DNA of 64,000 nt from Actinomyces procaprae (GCF_004798665.1 NZ_CP039292.1:3224001-3288000), one strand, 5' to 3'; positions 18,680-27,597 are shown, counted from the stretch's first letter. The notes: generated by a model from the letters alone, not told the origin. Translations and numbers: made by a program.

Positions 18680-19071
18680 GCACGGACGGCGAGGTCACGG
18701 GCCTGACCCTGGACACCGGGGCGCTGCTGGCGCTTGAGCGCGGCGATGCCAGAATGCGGGCCCTGCTGCGCCGGGCAGTCGAAGCCGGGATCGCGCTGGC
18801 CGTGCCCGCGGGCGTCGTCGCCCAGGCGTGGCGAGGAGGGCCCCGCCAGGCGCGGGTCGCCCGGCTGCTCGCAGACCCGGCGGTCCGGGTGATCCCACTG
18901 GACGACGTGACGGCGCGGGCGGTCGGACTGCTGTGCGGACGCAGCGGACACCCCGACGTCGTCGACGTCCATGTGGTGCTGCACGCCCGCGAGCAGGGCC
19001 ACGCGGTAGTGACCTCGGACCCGGACGACCTGCACGCCGTCGCCCCCGCGCTGCGACTCATCACCGTATAG
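18676..19071 (+). CDS. PIN-domain toxin (VapC-like ribonuclease)
   Basis: A 131-residue protein with GTG start. PIN landmarks are an N-terminal Asp in LTLDTGALLAL, a central VPAGVVAQAWRGG, and the pair of acidic residues in DVVDVHVVLHAR and VVTSDPDDL. In many VapC proteins a Glu stands where this one has Gln (VVAQAW); this Gln form is common in actinobacterial PIN proteins, so activity is still plausible. It should cleave RNA when unbound by the antitoxin. It is translationally coupled to the antitoxin and followed by a 153-bp repeat in the non-coding region. Confidence 0.87.
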   Translation: MSTDGEVTGLTLDTGALLALERGDARMRALLRRAVEAGIALAVPAGVVAQAWRGGPRQARVARLLADPAVRVIPLDDVTARAVGLLCGRSGHPDVVDVHVVLHAREQGHAVVTSDPDDLHAVAPALRLITV

Positions 19072-19125
19072 CCCGCCGACGACGTCGAGGCCGCCTGGGC
19101 GGCGCAGGGCTCGCCGCGCCGGTTT

Positions 19126-19278
19126 CGACACTTTGCGTCCTACTACGAGCTTTTGCACCCTGGTGTGCGGGCACACCCATCGAATCAGGACACAAAAGCT
19201 CGTACCAGAGGTGAAGCACGTGTTCCTGCATCATGGGCGTGGCAGGCCAAGGTCACCGCGCCAGCGCCGGGCGCAGGC
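19126..19278. repeat. 153-bp direct repeat, copy 1
   Basis: Nearly identical to 19632-19784. It contains an 11-bp stem (ACGAGCTTTTG/CAAAAGCTCGT) enclosing a second hairpin, GGTGTGC-GG-GCACACC. Read on the minus strand, its first 46 bases would encode ACARRWRGDLGLPRP and a stop, a dead copy of the 3' end of the gene at 19737. It thus appears to be a duplicated operon tail. Confidence 0.9.
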
Positions 19279-19316
19279 ACCCCGCTGTCACCCCTACTCC
19301 CGAGAGGCCGTGGCAC

Positions 19317-19544
19317 TCAGTCGTCGCGGTGGCGCATCCAGTACAGGTAGGAGTACACGCCCATGACACCGAAGAAGAGCGGGTAAAGCCAGACACGCGG
19401 GGTCAGCCAAGCCTCGATAGACAGCAGGTTGCCGTTTTCCAGTCCCAGAAGCACCCGCGCGACCAACAGCGACCAGAAGAACTGCGCCACCACCCGCCCC
19501 GGCGCAGGCCGACGGCGCTGCGTGCTCTCGCCGGTGACGCTCAT
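19317..19544 (-). CDS. small membrane protein of unknown function
   Basis: A 75-residue protein starting at the ATG at 19544, with AAGGAG eight bases upstream. It has a polar N-terminus (TGESTQRRRPAPGR), a first hydrophobic helix (VVAQFFWSLLVARVLLGL) and a second one (VWLYPLFFGVMGVYSYLYW), then MRHRDD. No family is recognised. It lies downstream of the ABC-type operon in the same direction and is enclosed by the two 153-bp direct repeats, so it may have been inserted into or duplicated with the operon's 3' region. Confidence 0.65.
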   Translation of the reverse strand: MSVTGESTQRRRPAPGRVVAQFFWSLLVARVLLGLENGNLLSIEAWLTPRVWLYPLFFGVMGVYSYLYWMRHRDD

Positions 19545-19631
19545 GGGGGCTCTCCTTAGTCCGAACTCATCACAGTGTACCCGGCAACTCACCGCCACAC
19601 GCGGGCGTTTCCACCACCATCGGATGCACCC

Positions 19632-19784
19632 CGACACTTTGCGTCCTACTACGAGCTTTTGCACCCTGGTGTGCGGGCACACCCATCGGATCAGGGCACA
19701 AAAGCTCGGACCAGAGGTGAAGCACGTGTTCCTGCATCATGGGCGCGGCAGACCAAGGCCACCGCGCCAGCGCCGGGCGCAGGC
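19632..19784. repeat. 153-bp direct repeat, copy 2
   Basis: Second copy, 506 bases from the first. It includes the last 16 codons and stop of the membrane protein gene at 19737 plus its downstream hairpin, so this copy is likely the original. Confidence 0.9.
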
Positions 19785-20336
19785 GAACAGTCCCGCCGTC
19801 AACAGAGCGACGGCAACCGCCCAGGAGCCCGCCTCGGTGACCGGCGCCTGCCCCCAGTTCCACGACGTAGGCGCGCCCGCCGGATGCCCGAACCAGGCGA
19901 TGACAAAGAAGCCCGCCAAGGGCCCGATCGCGGCCAGGGACTCGCGCAGCGCGCCAGCGACCAGCAGTGCCAGGCCGAACCAGGCCAGGTAGGCGCGTCC
20001 CGCCTCAAGTGCGCACATGCCCGAGCGGGGCAGGGATGCCGCCGCCACAAGTACCAGTCCCAGCACTCCCATGCCAGCCAGATGCAGCCAACGGGCCCGG
20101 GCGAGAATGCCGACATCCCCGCGGTCCATGGCCGGGACCGGGGAGGCCAGACTGCCGACCGCCAGCACCGCGATGAAGGCATCGAGCACCAACAGGTAGG
20201 GCACGGCCACGGGGTCGCCGCGGGAGACGAGCGTGAACATGTTGGTGCCGATCACCGCACTGATGACTGCGAGCACCGCCATCACCGCACCCGCTGCGAG
20301 TAGTCGACGGGAGCGCACGTAGAGTCTCACCGACAC
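19737..20336 (-). CDS. membrane protein in ABC operon
   Basis: A 199-residue protein with about six hydrophobic helices: residues ~12-32, 43-63, 84-104, 112-130, 135-150 and 170-188. It has no recognised family. Its start overlaps the end of the upstream membrane protein gene by ten bases, so the two are probably cotranscribed and coupled. With that protein and the ATPase it probably completes an ABC-2-like membrane complex. The C-terminus ends in a basic tail (ACARRWRGGLGLPRP) lying in the duplicated 153-bp segment. Confidence 0.7.
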   Translation of the reverse strand: MSVRLYVRSRRLLAAGAVMAVLAVISAVIGTNMFTLVSRGDPVAVPYLLVLDAFIAVLAVGSLASPVPAMDRGDVGILARARWLHLAGMGVLGLVLVAAASLPRSGMCALEAGRAYLAWFGLALLVAGALRESLAAIGPLAGFFVIAWFGHPAGAPTSWNWGQAPVTEAGSWAVAVALLTAGLFACARRWRGGLGLPRP

Positions 20337-21621
20337 TGCTCCGCGGCAATGTCACGCATGGTGTCAAGGCGCGCTTGGATCCAGGCGTTCTGCGTGGCTT
20401 GATCGGACTTGGCCACGCGAGCGATCTCCGCGCGGTCGATGTCTCTGGTGTCCCCCATGCCGGCGGGGCGGGTGTCGGCGCCTTGCAGGTGCAGTTCGAT
20501 CAGCCCCTGGAGTTCGCCATAGGCCCGATAGAAGTCTTCGACGCCAGGATCCGCGTCCGTCGGCAGGCAGTCGACCGGCACCACGGAACCAACGATCAAG
20601 CCTGCGAGGTCGTTCGCAGCGAACCAGACGGAGTCGGACTCAATGGTGAAGTTTGAGGCCCCCGGCTCCAGCCCATAGGCACTTACGTGGTCGGGGAGCT
20701 CCAGGCCGAGCACCTCCGCCTGGGCGCTGGCGCGTTGGGCAAGCGTGGCCAGCGCGGGCAGGCGGGCAGCGTCCTCGGGCCACACGCACAGCTGCAGCTT
20801 CGTGTCGGTGGTGCACACGGGATGCTCGGGAATAGCGCGCTCGACCATCAGCGGCGGACCGGTCAACACGAGGCCGGTCCCGAGCACGCATACCGCACAG
20901 CCCGCGGTGACTGCCGCTCGGGTTCGCCGGGGCCAGGGGAAGGCGGCGTGCTCGCGGCGGGCTCGCAGGGCGGCGAGCAGGTTCGGCAGCGCCAGGGCGG
21001 CAGCAACCACAATCGCAGCCTCGACGACGGCCAGCGTGACTCCTACGGGTGCCAGTTCCACCCAGGCGTGGCCGGAGAGGAACACTCGGGTCAGCCGACT
21101 CTCTGGCGTGCCCACGCCCGTCCCCTGGGTGGTGATGAGCCTGAGGAAGCAGGCCAGGACGGCGACCACGGGCGCGAACCAGGCCGGGCCGCCAAGTCGG
21201 CCCAATAGGACGCCAGCAGCCAAACATTCGCTTACCACGGCCAGGGCGATGATGAGGTACGAGGGCCATAGGAAGCCCGCCGGGACGAATGCGGACAGGT
21301 TAACCACCACGGCGCACGCGGCCCCAACCGCAACCACTCCCGCACCCGCCAGCAGGTAGGCGGCCAGCAGCGGTCCGGCCCAGGGCTCACCGCCGTTTCG
21401 GGACTCACGTTCCCCGCAGCGACGCCGCACCTCCCAGGCTGCCGCCCCGGCCAGGGCGGGACCGAGGTAGTACAGCGGGGCGGTGATGGCCGCCGATGCC
21501 TCAGGCCACACACCCTGCCACTGGTGACGATCGCTGAGCATCAGCGCCACCAGTCCCACTGCGGCCAGGGGCGCCACACGTACCAGCAGGGAGCAGCGCA
21601 GTTCTATGCGCAGCACGCCGC

Positions 21622-21625
<4 letters not shown>
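20327..21625 (-). CDS. ABC transporter membrane subunit with large external domain
   Basis: A 432-residue protein. The N-terminal half has about six helices (first at residues ~12-30); a seventh near residue 245 is followed by an external domain of ~170 residues with four cysteines, at least some of which could pair (CTTDTKLQLC). The start overlaps the ATPase stop by four bases (ATGA), which ties it to the ATPase as its membrane partner. It resembles the integral proteins linked to bacteriocin-type or cell-surface ABC systems, but no named family is secure. It probably acts in export or immunity rather than nutrient import, because no binding protein is present. Confidence 0.68.
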
Positions 21626-22391
<766 letters not shown>

Positions 22392-22395
<4 letters not shown>

Positions 22396-22730
22396 CCGCG
22401 GTACTCCACCCAGTTGCCGCTGTCCTGAACACGTCTCCACGCTTGCCCCGTGTCAAACGTAGTTATCGCGCCCTTCGTGATCGGGCGCCAAGCCCCCGTG
22501 TAGTCCGACTGGTTGGCTCGTGCGACATGCACGCGGTACCGTCCCGAGTACTCGGCCGGATTGCACTTCCCGGCCCAAGCCGTGTTCCACCATTGCACAT
22601 AGCAACCGTGCGTACTCGCGCTGGTACCAGCGAACGCAGACGTCGTCGTCACGGCACCGACCGAAGGAATCAGCAATGCCGCAATCAGTGTCAACCGCAG
22701 AATCTTCCTGATGACTGATACTCTAGTCAC
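22392..22730 (-). CDS. small secreted protein of the ABC operon
   Basis: A 112-residue preprotein. GTG start at 22730 with AGAGGAG upstream. The signal peptide (residues ~1-35, LTLIAALLIPSVGAV and an AFA cleavage site) leaves a mature domain of about 77 residues, rich in Trp and Tyr (CYVQWWNTAWAGKC, AWRPITKGAITTF, NWVEYRG) with two cysteines that could form a disulfide. No family is identified. Being the first gene of an ABC operon with overlapping stop-start codons, it could be a bacteriocin-like product, a signal, or a cell-envelope stress protein. A dyad operator-like sequence lies 78 bases upstream of the start. Confidence 0.75.
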
Positions 22731-22795
22731 TTCAATCTCCTCTCTTATCTAGAGGCCCTTCGCCGCTCAATCAAGTTTCCACGCAAGCACCCTGT

Positions 22796-22819
22796 CGCTA
22801 ACATCGACGAATGTTAGCG
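22796..22819. promoter_or_regulatory. dyad operator-like site upstream of the secreted-protein/ABC operon
   Basis: CGCTAACAT and ATGTTAGCG form a perfect nine-base inverted repeat around CGACGA. The central 13 bases (CATCGACGAATGT, 22802-22814) recur at 25110-25122 before the kinase locus, each at 76-78 bases from the start codon. It is a candidate site for the adjacent response regulator. It could also be a weak terminator for the regulator gene ending at 22896. Confidence 0.65.
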
Positions 22820-22895
22820 ATCTGGCCGCACCTAGCAAGTGTGGAACGTCGACATGCGCACTGCAGGTGGCCCATTGCCAACTCGGCCGATGCCA

Positions 22896-23606
22896 TCACG
22901 CCGAATCACCCGCCACCAGCCCGAGGCGGTTGGCCTTGACCGCGAGTTCGGTTCGAGAGGAGCAGTTCAAGGTTTGGAGGATCTCCGAGAGGTAGGTACG
23001 TACGGTCGCCTCCGTGTGCCCAGTCCGCGCCGCCACCTGCCGGTTGGTCAGTCCCCGAGCCACCAAGTTGAGCACCTCGGCATAGCGGGGAGAGAGCGCT
23101 TCGGCGCGGTCGAGGAACTCAGCGTTGGCCTCCCGCTCGGCGGCCCGCTGCCGGAGGCTCTGCGCCGCGACTTCCAACGGCTCCGGCCCGAGAACCGTCT
23201 TGCCCGCCACAGCATCGCGCACAGCGGCGATGATCTGCTCGATGTCCATGTCCTTGGTGAGGAATCCCTGCGCGCCCGCGCCCAGGGCCTCTGCCAGGCG
23301 GGCCTTGTCCTCAAAAGCGGTCAGCATGACCACGACGACTCCGGGATGACGCGTGGCAATCGCCCGAGCCGCCTCAATGCCGTCCATCCTCGGCATCTCC
23401 ACATCCACCAGCGCCACGTCCACCCGGTGCAGGTCGAGCTCGCGCAGTGCGGCGAATCCGTCCTCGACGGCCGCTACGAGTTCGATCCCCGGTTGATCGG
23501 AGAGCATGGCCGCGTATCCCTCACGCACGAGGGAGTTGTCCTCGGCGAGTAGTACCCGCAGGGGCGGGCCTCCCGACGGCAAAGCGGCATTGGATGAGGC
23601 GGTCAT
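22896..23606 (-). CDS. response regulator, NarL/FixJ type
   Basis: A 236-residue regulator. The receiver domain starts VLLAEDNSLVREGY with the acidic pocket, has the phospho-acceptor Asp in VALVDVEMPRMDG, the Thr in VVMLTAFEDKA and the Lys in FLTKDMD. The C-terminal LuxR helix-turn-helix reads LSPRYAEVLNLVARGLTNRQVA. The ATG at 23606 lies four bases after the histidine kinase stop, so the two are coupled. It should be phosphorylated by that kinase and control the adjacent secreted-protein/ABC operon and perhaps its own locus. Confidence 0.95.
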   Translation of the reverse strand: MTASSNAALPSGGPPLRVLLAEDNSLVREGYAAMLSDQPGIELVAAVEDGFAALRELDLHRVDVALVDVEMPRMDGIEAARAIATRHPGVVVVMLTAFEDKARLAEALGAGAQGFLTKDMDIEQIIAAVRDAVAGKTVLGPEPLEVAAQSLRQRAAEREANAEFLDRAEALSPRYAEVLNLVARGLTNRQVAARTGHTEATVRTYLSEILQTLNCSSRTELAVKANRLGLVAGDSA

Positions 23607-23610
23607 GTCG

Positions 23611-24885
23611 TCAGTCTCCCCCCGTGTCACCGGCAGACTCCACTCCCACACGGACATCGGCTCCGCCATCCGGCTCTGCACCCAGGCGCACCGGTACGCT
23701 CGCTCCGAGCAGCCAACGATCGCCCGCGGGGCCGTATACCACCTTGCCGCCCAGGCGCGCCGCACGCATGGCCAAACCGCTGAGGCCGGTACTGCCGCTC
23801 ATGCCCTGCCTGCGCATCTCTTCTATTGTGGCCGACTGCCCGCCGCCGGTCTGCCTGGCCGAGGAAACCTCGAGGTTGATATGATCACCAGTCTGCTCGA
23901 TTTCTACCACTACCGTAGATCCGTCCGGCGCGTACTTGAGGGCGTTGACGGCACCCTCACGCAACGCCAGTACAAGCAGGGTCTGCGACGGAGGATCAAG
24001 GTCGCGCAGCAGCACGTCCCATGACACCGACGAGCCGGCCTCGAACCGGACCCCTCTTGATTCCAACATCCGGCGGCACTCGGAGACCGCGGCGCGCAAA
24101 TCGATGTTCTTACGTTCCGTCACAGAATCCGGTGTACGCAACCCGTCCATGAGACCGCGCAGATGCGTCATGGCCTGCTGCCCGGCGTCCACAAGGGCAC
24201 GCGCACGGTCCTCCTCGGAGCCGGCGGGCAGATCCCGGGCAAGACTCTGCCCCGCCACCACGACCTGGGCCAGGTCCGTTGCGATCGAATCGTGTAGTGT
24301 CAGCGCGATTTCGGAGCGGACCCGCAGCTCCTCGTTCTCAAGCTCCAAGCGCAGCCGCGCCTCCCGCTCCGCCAGCTCAACGAGCCTGTGTTCGTACTGC
24401 CGCAGCGCCATGCCGACAATCACGGCAATCGACATCAGCAAGGCCTGCGCTTGTAAGAACCACATGGGGTCCTCAGCAGAAGCAGCACCAACCAGTGTGT
24501 GCGCTATGACGGCGACTGCTGCGGCAGCGTCCCAGCGCCGGGACAACCAATCCACTACCACCAAATGTAACGCGATCGAGGAGACTAGCACACCAGCGGA
24601 CAGCAATTCGTCCACCACACTACAAATGACTACCAGTACTCCGGCAAGCCGCGGAAACCAGCCCAACAGCGCAGCACCCGATACCATCAGGAGCGTCAAC
24701 ATCACTACGAGCGCCTCCGGCTGGCTCCCGGTCCAAGCATTCGCATCAAACATTAGGAAACACACGCCAAGAACCGCGTAGGTGATCTTCTTCCCCCGCG
24801 CCATCCCAGGAACGCCCACCGGACGTTCGTCCGGATCCCTACGTATCAACGTCGATGCACACAGCAACCAGGGAATAACACGCAT
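23611..24885 (-). CDS. sensor histidine kinase, HisKA_3 (NarX/DesK-like)
   Basis: The kinase has about five membrane helices in its first 150 residues with almost no external loop, a coiled linker rich in Glu and Arg, the phospho-acceptor His in LTLHDSIATDLAQVV, and a divergent HATPase (LALREGAVNALKYA as N box, TGLSGLAMRAARLGG as G box). Membrane-embedded sensing of envelope stress or peptides is typical of this type. The start is uncertain: the ATG at 24885 overlaps the 3' end of a predicted secreted-peptide gene, while one at 24804 (MARGKKITYAV) would not. Both have weak ribosome sites. It forms an operon with the response regulator. Confidence 0.9.
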   Translation of the reverse strand: MRVIPWLLCASTLIRRDPDERPVGVPGMARGKKITYAVLGVCFLMFDANAWTGSQPEALVVMLTLLMVSGAALLGWFPRLAGVLVVICSVVDELLSAGVLVSSIALHLVVVDWLSRRWDAAAAVAVIAHTLVGAASAEDPMWFLQAQALLMSIAVIVGMALRQYEHRLVELAEREARLRLELENEELRVRSEIALTLHDSIATDLAQVVVAGQSLARDLPAGSEEDRARALVDAGQQAMTHLRGLMDGLRTPDSVTERKNIDLRAAVSECRRMLESRGVRFEAGSSVSWDVLLRDLDPPSQTLLVLALREGAVNALKYAPDGSTVVVEIEQTGDHINLEVSSARQTGGGQSATIEEMRRQGMSGSTGLSGLAMRAARLGGKVVYGPAGDRWLLGASVPVRLGAEPDGGADVRVGVESAGDTGGD

Positions 24886-25040
24886 ATCACATCGCGTCCG
24901 CCGTCGGGTTCGTTCTCCGGGGAATATACCGCCAGCACTGAAGACGCATCCGCCGCCACCGGCTCTGCCGTCACCTGTGGTACCGCACCGCCCACCAGCG
25001 CCGCCACCAGCAGCATCACGGCCGTAGCCCGCCTCATCAT
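24846..25040 (-). CDS. predicted secreted cysteine-rich peptide
   Basis: A 64-residue open frame beginning MMRRATAVMLLVAALVGGAV with a typical signal peptide and an AxA-like end (QVTA), leaving a mature part of about 35 residues ending DVICVLFPGCCVHRR with three cysteines. GGAG sits six bases before the ATG. It reads in a different frame from, and partly overlaps, the start region of the histidine kinase. A 13-base motif shared with the ABC operon promoter lies 76 bases upstream. It may be a signal for the kinase or a bacteriocin-like peptide; both are inference. Confidence 0.55.
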   Translation of the reverse strand: MMRRATAVMLLVAALVGGAVPQVTAEPVAADASSVLAVYSPENEPDGGRDVICVLFPGCCVHRR

Positions 25041-25109
25041 CGTGTGCTCCATTCATCTCGCCATCGAGCGTTGTCCGAGGTCATTGTCCCCGGTGAGCCG
25101 CGCCGACGC

Positions 25110-25122
25110 CATCGACGAATGT
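25110..25122. promoter_or_regulatory. operator-like motif upstream of the secreted-peptide/kinase locus
   Basis: CATCGACGAATGT, identical to the centre of the dyad at 22802-22814. The flanking bases give a weaker dyad (CGCC and GTCG) than the first site. The centre is 76 bases from the peptide ATG. Confidence 0.6.
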
Positions 25123-25265
25123 CGGTGCCCATCACCCGGACAGCAGGGCCTCAGGGAGAAGGTTCTGGCCACTCCCGGCACACCCCGTTGCCAGCAAGCG
25201 CTATTTCACAGCGACTACGGCCTCCGCCGGTGCAGCGCCCCGCTCGCTCCTCGCACCGATCTGGA

Positions 25266-25355
25266 TTAAAGCAGCAGGTAACGCAATCCCAGTCCACAGG
25301 CCACTGCGATCAAGACCGCGACGGCGACCATTACCGTGGCACGACGACGAGACAT
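25266..25355 (-). CDS. 29-residue membrane peptide
   Basis: ATG at 25355 with a near-ideal GGAGG five bases upstream, encoding a basic start (MSRRRATVMV) and a single hydrophobic segment ending GLRYLLL before TAA. Too short for standard gene calling but with all features of a small membrane peptide. It sits between two small membrane-protein genes and the peptide/kinase genes in the same direction. Function unknown. Confidence 0.55.
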   Translation of the reverse strand: MSRRRATVMVAVAVLIAVACGLGLRYLLL

Positions 25356-25488
25356 CAGACCTCCATCAAGCATGTTGGCAGCCGGATCGGACCGGAGCCG
25401 CGCTGCTATTACAACTCGGTCATGCTCGCGCACATGTGTCAGATGCCCAAGGCACCGCAGTAGGAGACTTCCCAGTGGAGTCTCCTAC

Positions 25489-25917
25489 TCAGGCACGAGC
25501 CCCGGGGCGGATCGGTGGCCTGTCAGCAGTCCTACCGGCGAAGTACGGCGGGGCCGCGAACCACTGCCGCGCCGCAGGCGCTACTGCGGCCAGGGCCATT
25601 GCCAGCAGAATCCCCGAGCCCAAGACAGTCAACCCCATCCACGGCAAGCGCCGGCCGGGCAAGAGATCGGCATACACCACCCAAACCGCCAGGTGATGAA
25701 CCAACAGCACGACCGACCCGCCGATCACCCCTGCTATGAATGCTCTCCACATCCGAGTGCTCCATGCGAGCACGGCCAGCAGCCCGAAAACACACGCCGC
25801 CACCAGTACCACGCCTCCAACCCCGAGGAAGGGCAGTCCGTGAACAAGATCAGCATCGATGATCTTTGGGGCCAGCCACGGCCCGATCTCCAATACTCGC
25901 CCCCCTTCTGGATACAT
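25489..25917 (-). CDS. small integral membrane protein
   Basis: A 142-residue protein with about four hydrophobic helices (FLGVGGVVLVAACVFGLLAVL, FIAGVIGGSVVLLVHHLAVWV, and others) and a proline/arginine-rich C-terminus. The ATG at 25917 has GGGAAG immediately upstream; a GTG three bases earlier is also possible. No family recognised. It is 39 bases from the preceding membrane-protein gene and probably cotranscribed with it. Confidence 0.6.
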   Translation of the reverse strand: MYPEGGRVLEIGPWLAPKIIDADLVHGLPFLGVGGVVLVAACVFGLLAVLAWSTRMWRAFIAGVIGGSVVLLVHHLAVWVVYADLLPGRRLPWMGLTVLGSGILLAMALAAVAPAARQWFAAPPYFAGRTADRPPIRPGARA

Positions 25918-25956
25918 CACTTCCCAGAAGGTGAACCACGCCAGGCTCAGCCACGC

Positions 25957-26358
25957 TCACCCAAGCTCGATCACCGCGAACAACATCAAGAACAGGGATG
26001 CTCCTACCCCCACGGATACGGCAACAGGTTGAGCACGCATACCCCTGCGCCCCGCCATCGTCGCCGCGACGCCCGGCGCGATCACCAGCGCCAGCAGCAC
26101 CACTCGCAAGGCGATATCGACAGCGCTCCAGTCCGAGGCACTCGGCTCTAGCTGGGAGGAGGCGGGACCCGCTGCCAAGTCTTGGAGGATCGGCACACCG
26201 AGACCAAGCAGTCCTGCCGCTGCGCTCGCCGGCCGCCGCCGCCCCATTTGAGCCAGAGCCACCACCTCTAGCACTACCGCGGCGGGCAGCCAGCCGGGCT
26301 GGTTCAGGCACTGTGTCGCTGCGACACCAGACCGGGCGGAACGATCCCCACCAAACAC
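25957..26358 (-). CDS. small integral membrane protein
   Basis: A 133-residue frame with three or four hydrophobic helices (WLPAAVVLEVVALAQ, ALRVVLLALVIAPGVAA, AVSVGVGASLFLMLFAVIEL). The GTG at 26358 directly follows a strong hairpin and lacks a ribosome site, so the true start may be further in (for example at the valines near residue 27). It has no recognised family. It is the first of a run of small membrane genes leading to the kinase locus. Confidence 0.5.
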   Translation of the reverse strand: MFGGDRSARSGVAATQCLNQPGWLPAAVVLEVVALAQMGRRRPASAAAGLLGLGVPILQDLAAGPASSQLEPSASDWSAVDIALRVVLLALVIAPGVAATMAGRRGMRAQPVAVSVGVGASLFLMLFAVIELG

Positions 26359-26361
26359 GGT

Positions 26362-26396
26362 TGTGGCCCCGACACCGCATGGGTGCCGGGGCCACA
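26362..26396 (-). terminator. strong hairpin downstream of fba
   Basis: TGTGGCCCCG and CGGGGCCACA with a further CACC/GGGTG pairing and a GCAT loop. It is about 150 bases past the fba stop and just upstream of the next gene; it could end read-through from fba or act in the 5' region of the membrane-protein gene. Confidence 0.55.
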
Positions 26397-26496
26397 GCCA
26401 GTATTCGCAGCGCGTTCAGGCCGCGCCGAGGAGCGTTACCGCACCATGTGCAGTTCCTCCCCCGCCGTGCCGCACCCGGCCGAAGCCGGACTACGC

Positions 26497-26532
26497 CGCG
26501 CCCGCTGCCCGCGAGCTCGCCGGGCGGGCGCG
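26497..26532 (-). terminator. GC hairpin at the fba 3' end
   Basis: CGCGCCCG and CGGGCGCG arms with inner CCCG/CGGG pairing around a CGAGCTCG centre, 16 bases after the fba stop. No T tract follows, as often in high-GC actinobacteria. Confidence 0.55.
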
Positions 26533-26547
26533 CCGTCGTCGGGCCGA

Positions 26548-27597
26548 TCAGCGCTTGGCGGAGCCGACGGAGCCGAGGCGCTCGCAGGCCTCGACGACGC
26601 GGGCGGCCATGCCCTCCTCGGCGGCCTTGCCCCAGGCGCGCGGGTCGTAGGTCTTCTTGTTGCCGACCTCGCCGTCGATCTTGAGGACGCCGTCGTAGTT
26701 CTTGAACATGTGGTCCACGACCGGGCGGGTGAAGGCGTACTGGGTGTCGGTGTCGACGTTCATCTTGATGACGCCGTTGCGCACCGCGGTGGCGATCTCC
26801 TCGTCGGTGGAGCCGGAGCCGCCGTGCATGACCAGGTCGAACGGGGAGTCCTTCACGCCTACCTTGGTGGACAGGCGGTCGCCCAGGCGGGCGGCGACGT
26901 CCTTCTGGATGTCACCCAGGATCTCCGGACGCAGCTTGACGTGGCCGGGCTTGTAGGAGCCGTGCACGTTGCCGAAGGTCAGGGCGGTGATGTAGCGGCC
27001 GTTCTCACCCAGGCCGAGGGCCTCGATGGCGCGCCAGGCGTCGTCGGCCGTGGTGTAGAGGTTGGCGTTCTCATCACCGGAGATGCCGTCCTCCTCGCCG
27101 CCGACGGCGCCGATCTCGATCTCCAGGACCGTGTTGGCGGCCTTGGCACGGGCGAGCATGTCCACGGCGATCTCAATGTTGTCGTCCAGGGACTCGGCCG
27201 AGCCGTCCCACATGTGGGAGTTGAACATCGGCAGCTCACCGCGCTTGACCTGCTCCGCCTCGATCTCCAGCAGCGGGAGGATCCAGGGCTCGAGCATCTT
27301 CTTGGGGCAGTGGTCGGTGTGCAGACCGATCACGCCGGGGTAGAGGTCGCCGACGGCGCGGGCGTAGGCCGCGAAGGCGATCGAGCCCTTCACCCGGTCG
27401 AGGCGGGAGGAGCCGGACCAGTAGGCGGCACCGCCGTTGGAGATCTGGACGATTCCGTCGGACTCGGCGTCGGCGAAACCCTTGAGCGCCGCAGACAGGG
27501 TCTGCGAGGAAGTGACGTTGATCGCGGGGATGGCGTACTTGCCGGCCTTGGCGCGGTCAAGCATGTCGGCGTAGGACTCCGGGGTTGCAATGGCCAC
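26548..27597 (-). CDS. fba: class II fructose-bisphosphate aldolase
   Basis: A 349-residue zinc enzyme of glycolysis and gluconeogenesis that splits fructose 1,6-bisphosphate to dihydroxyacetone phosphate and glyceraldehyde 3-phosphate. Visible metal ligands and signatures: GLHTDHCPKKM with the zinc His, EIEIGAVGGEEDG, ALTFGNVHGSYKPGHV and the phosphate loop DLVMHGGSGSTDEEI. Length and layout match the long class IIA type common in Actinobacteria. It is monocistronic and divergent from hsp20, with a hairpin just after the stop. Together with pckG it marks a central carbon role for the region. Confidence 0.98.
   Translation of the reverse strand: MAIATPESYADMLDRAKAGKYAIPAINVTSSQTLSAALKGFADAESDGIVQISNGGAAYWSGSSRLDRVKGSIAFAAYARAVGDLYPGVIGLHTDHCPKKMLEPWILPLLEIEAEQVKRGELPMFNSHMWDGSAESLDDNIEIAVDMLARAKAANTVLEIEIGAVGGEEDGISGDENANLYTTADDAWRAIEALGLGENGRYITALTFGNVHGSYKPGHVKLRPEILGDIQKDVAARLGDRLSTKVGVKDSPFDLVMHGGSGSTDEEIATAVRNGVIKMNVDTDTQYAFTRPVVDHMFKNYDGVLKIDGEVGNKKTYDPRAWGKAAEEGMAARVVEACERLGSVGSAKR

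Noticed and set aside
19126..19278. insertion sequence end
   Set aside because: The repeat includes a gene's coding tail and lacks inverted ends or a transposase, so it is better explained as a duplicated 3' region.
25044..25463. 139-codon forward frame upstream of the kinase locus
   Set aside because: Runs antisense to the peptide promoter and the 29-codon gene; no motif or ribosome site.
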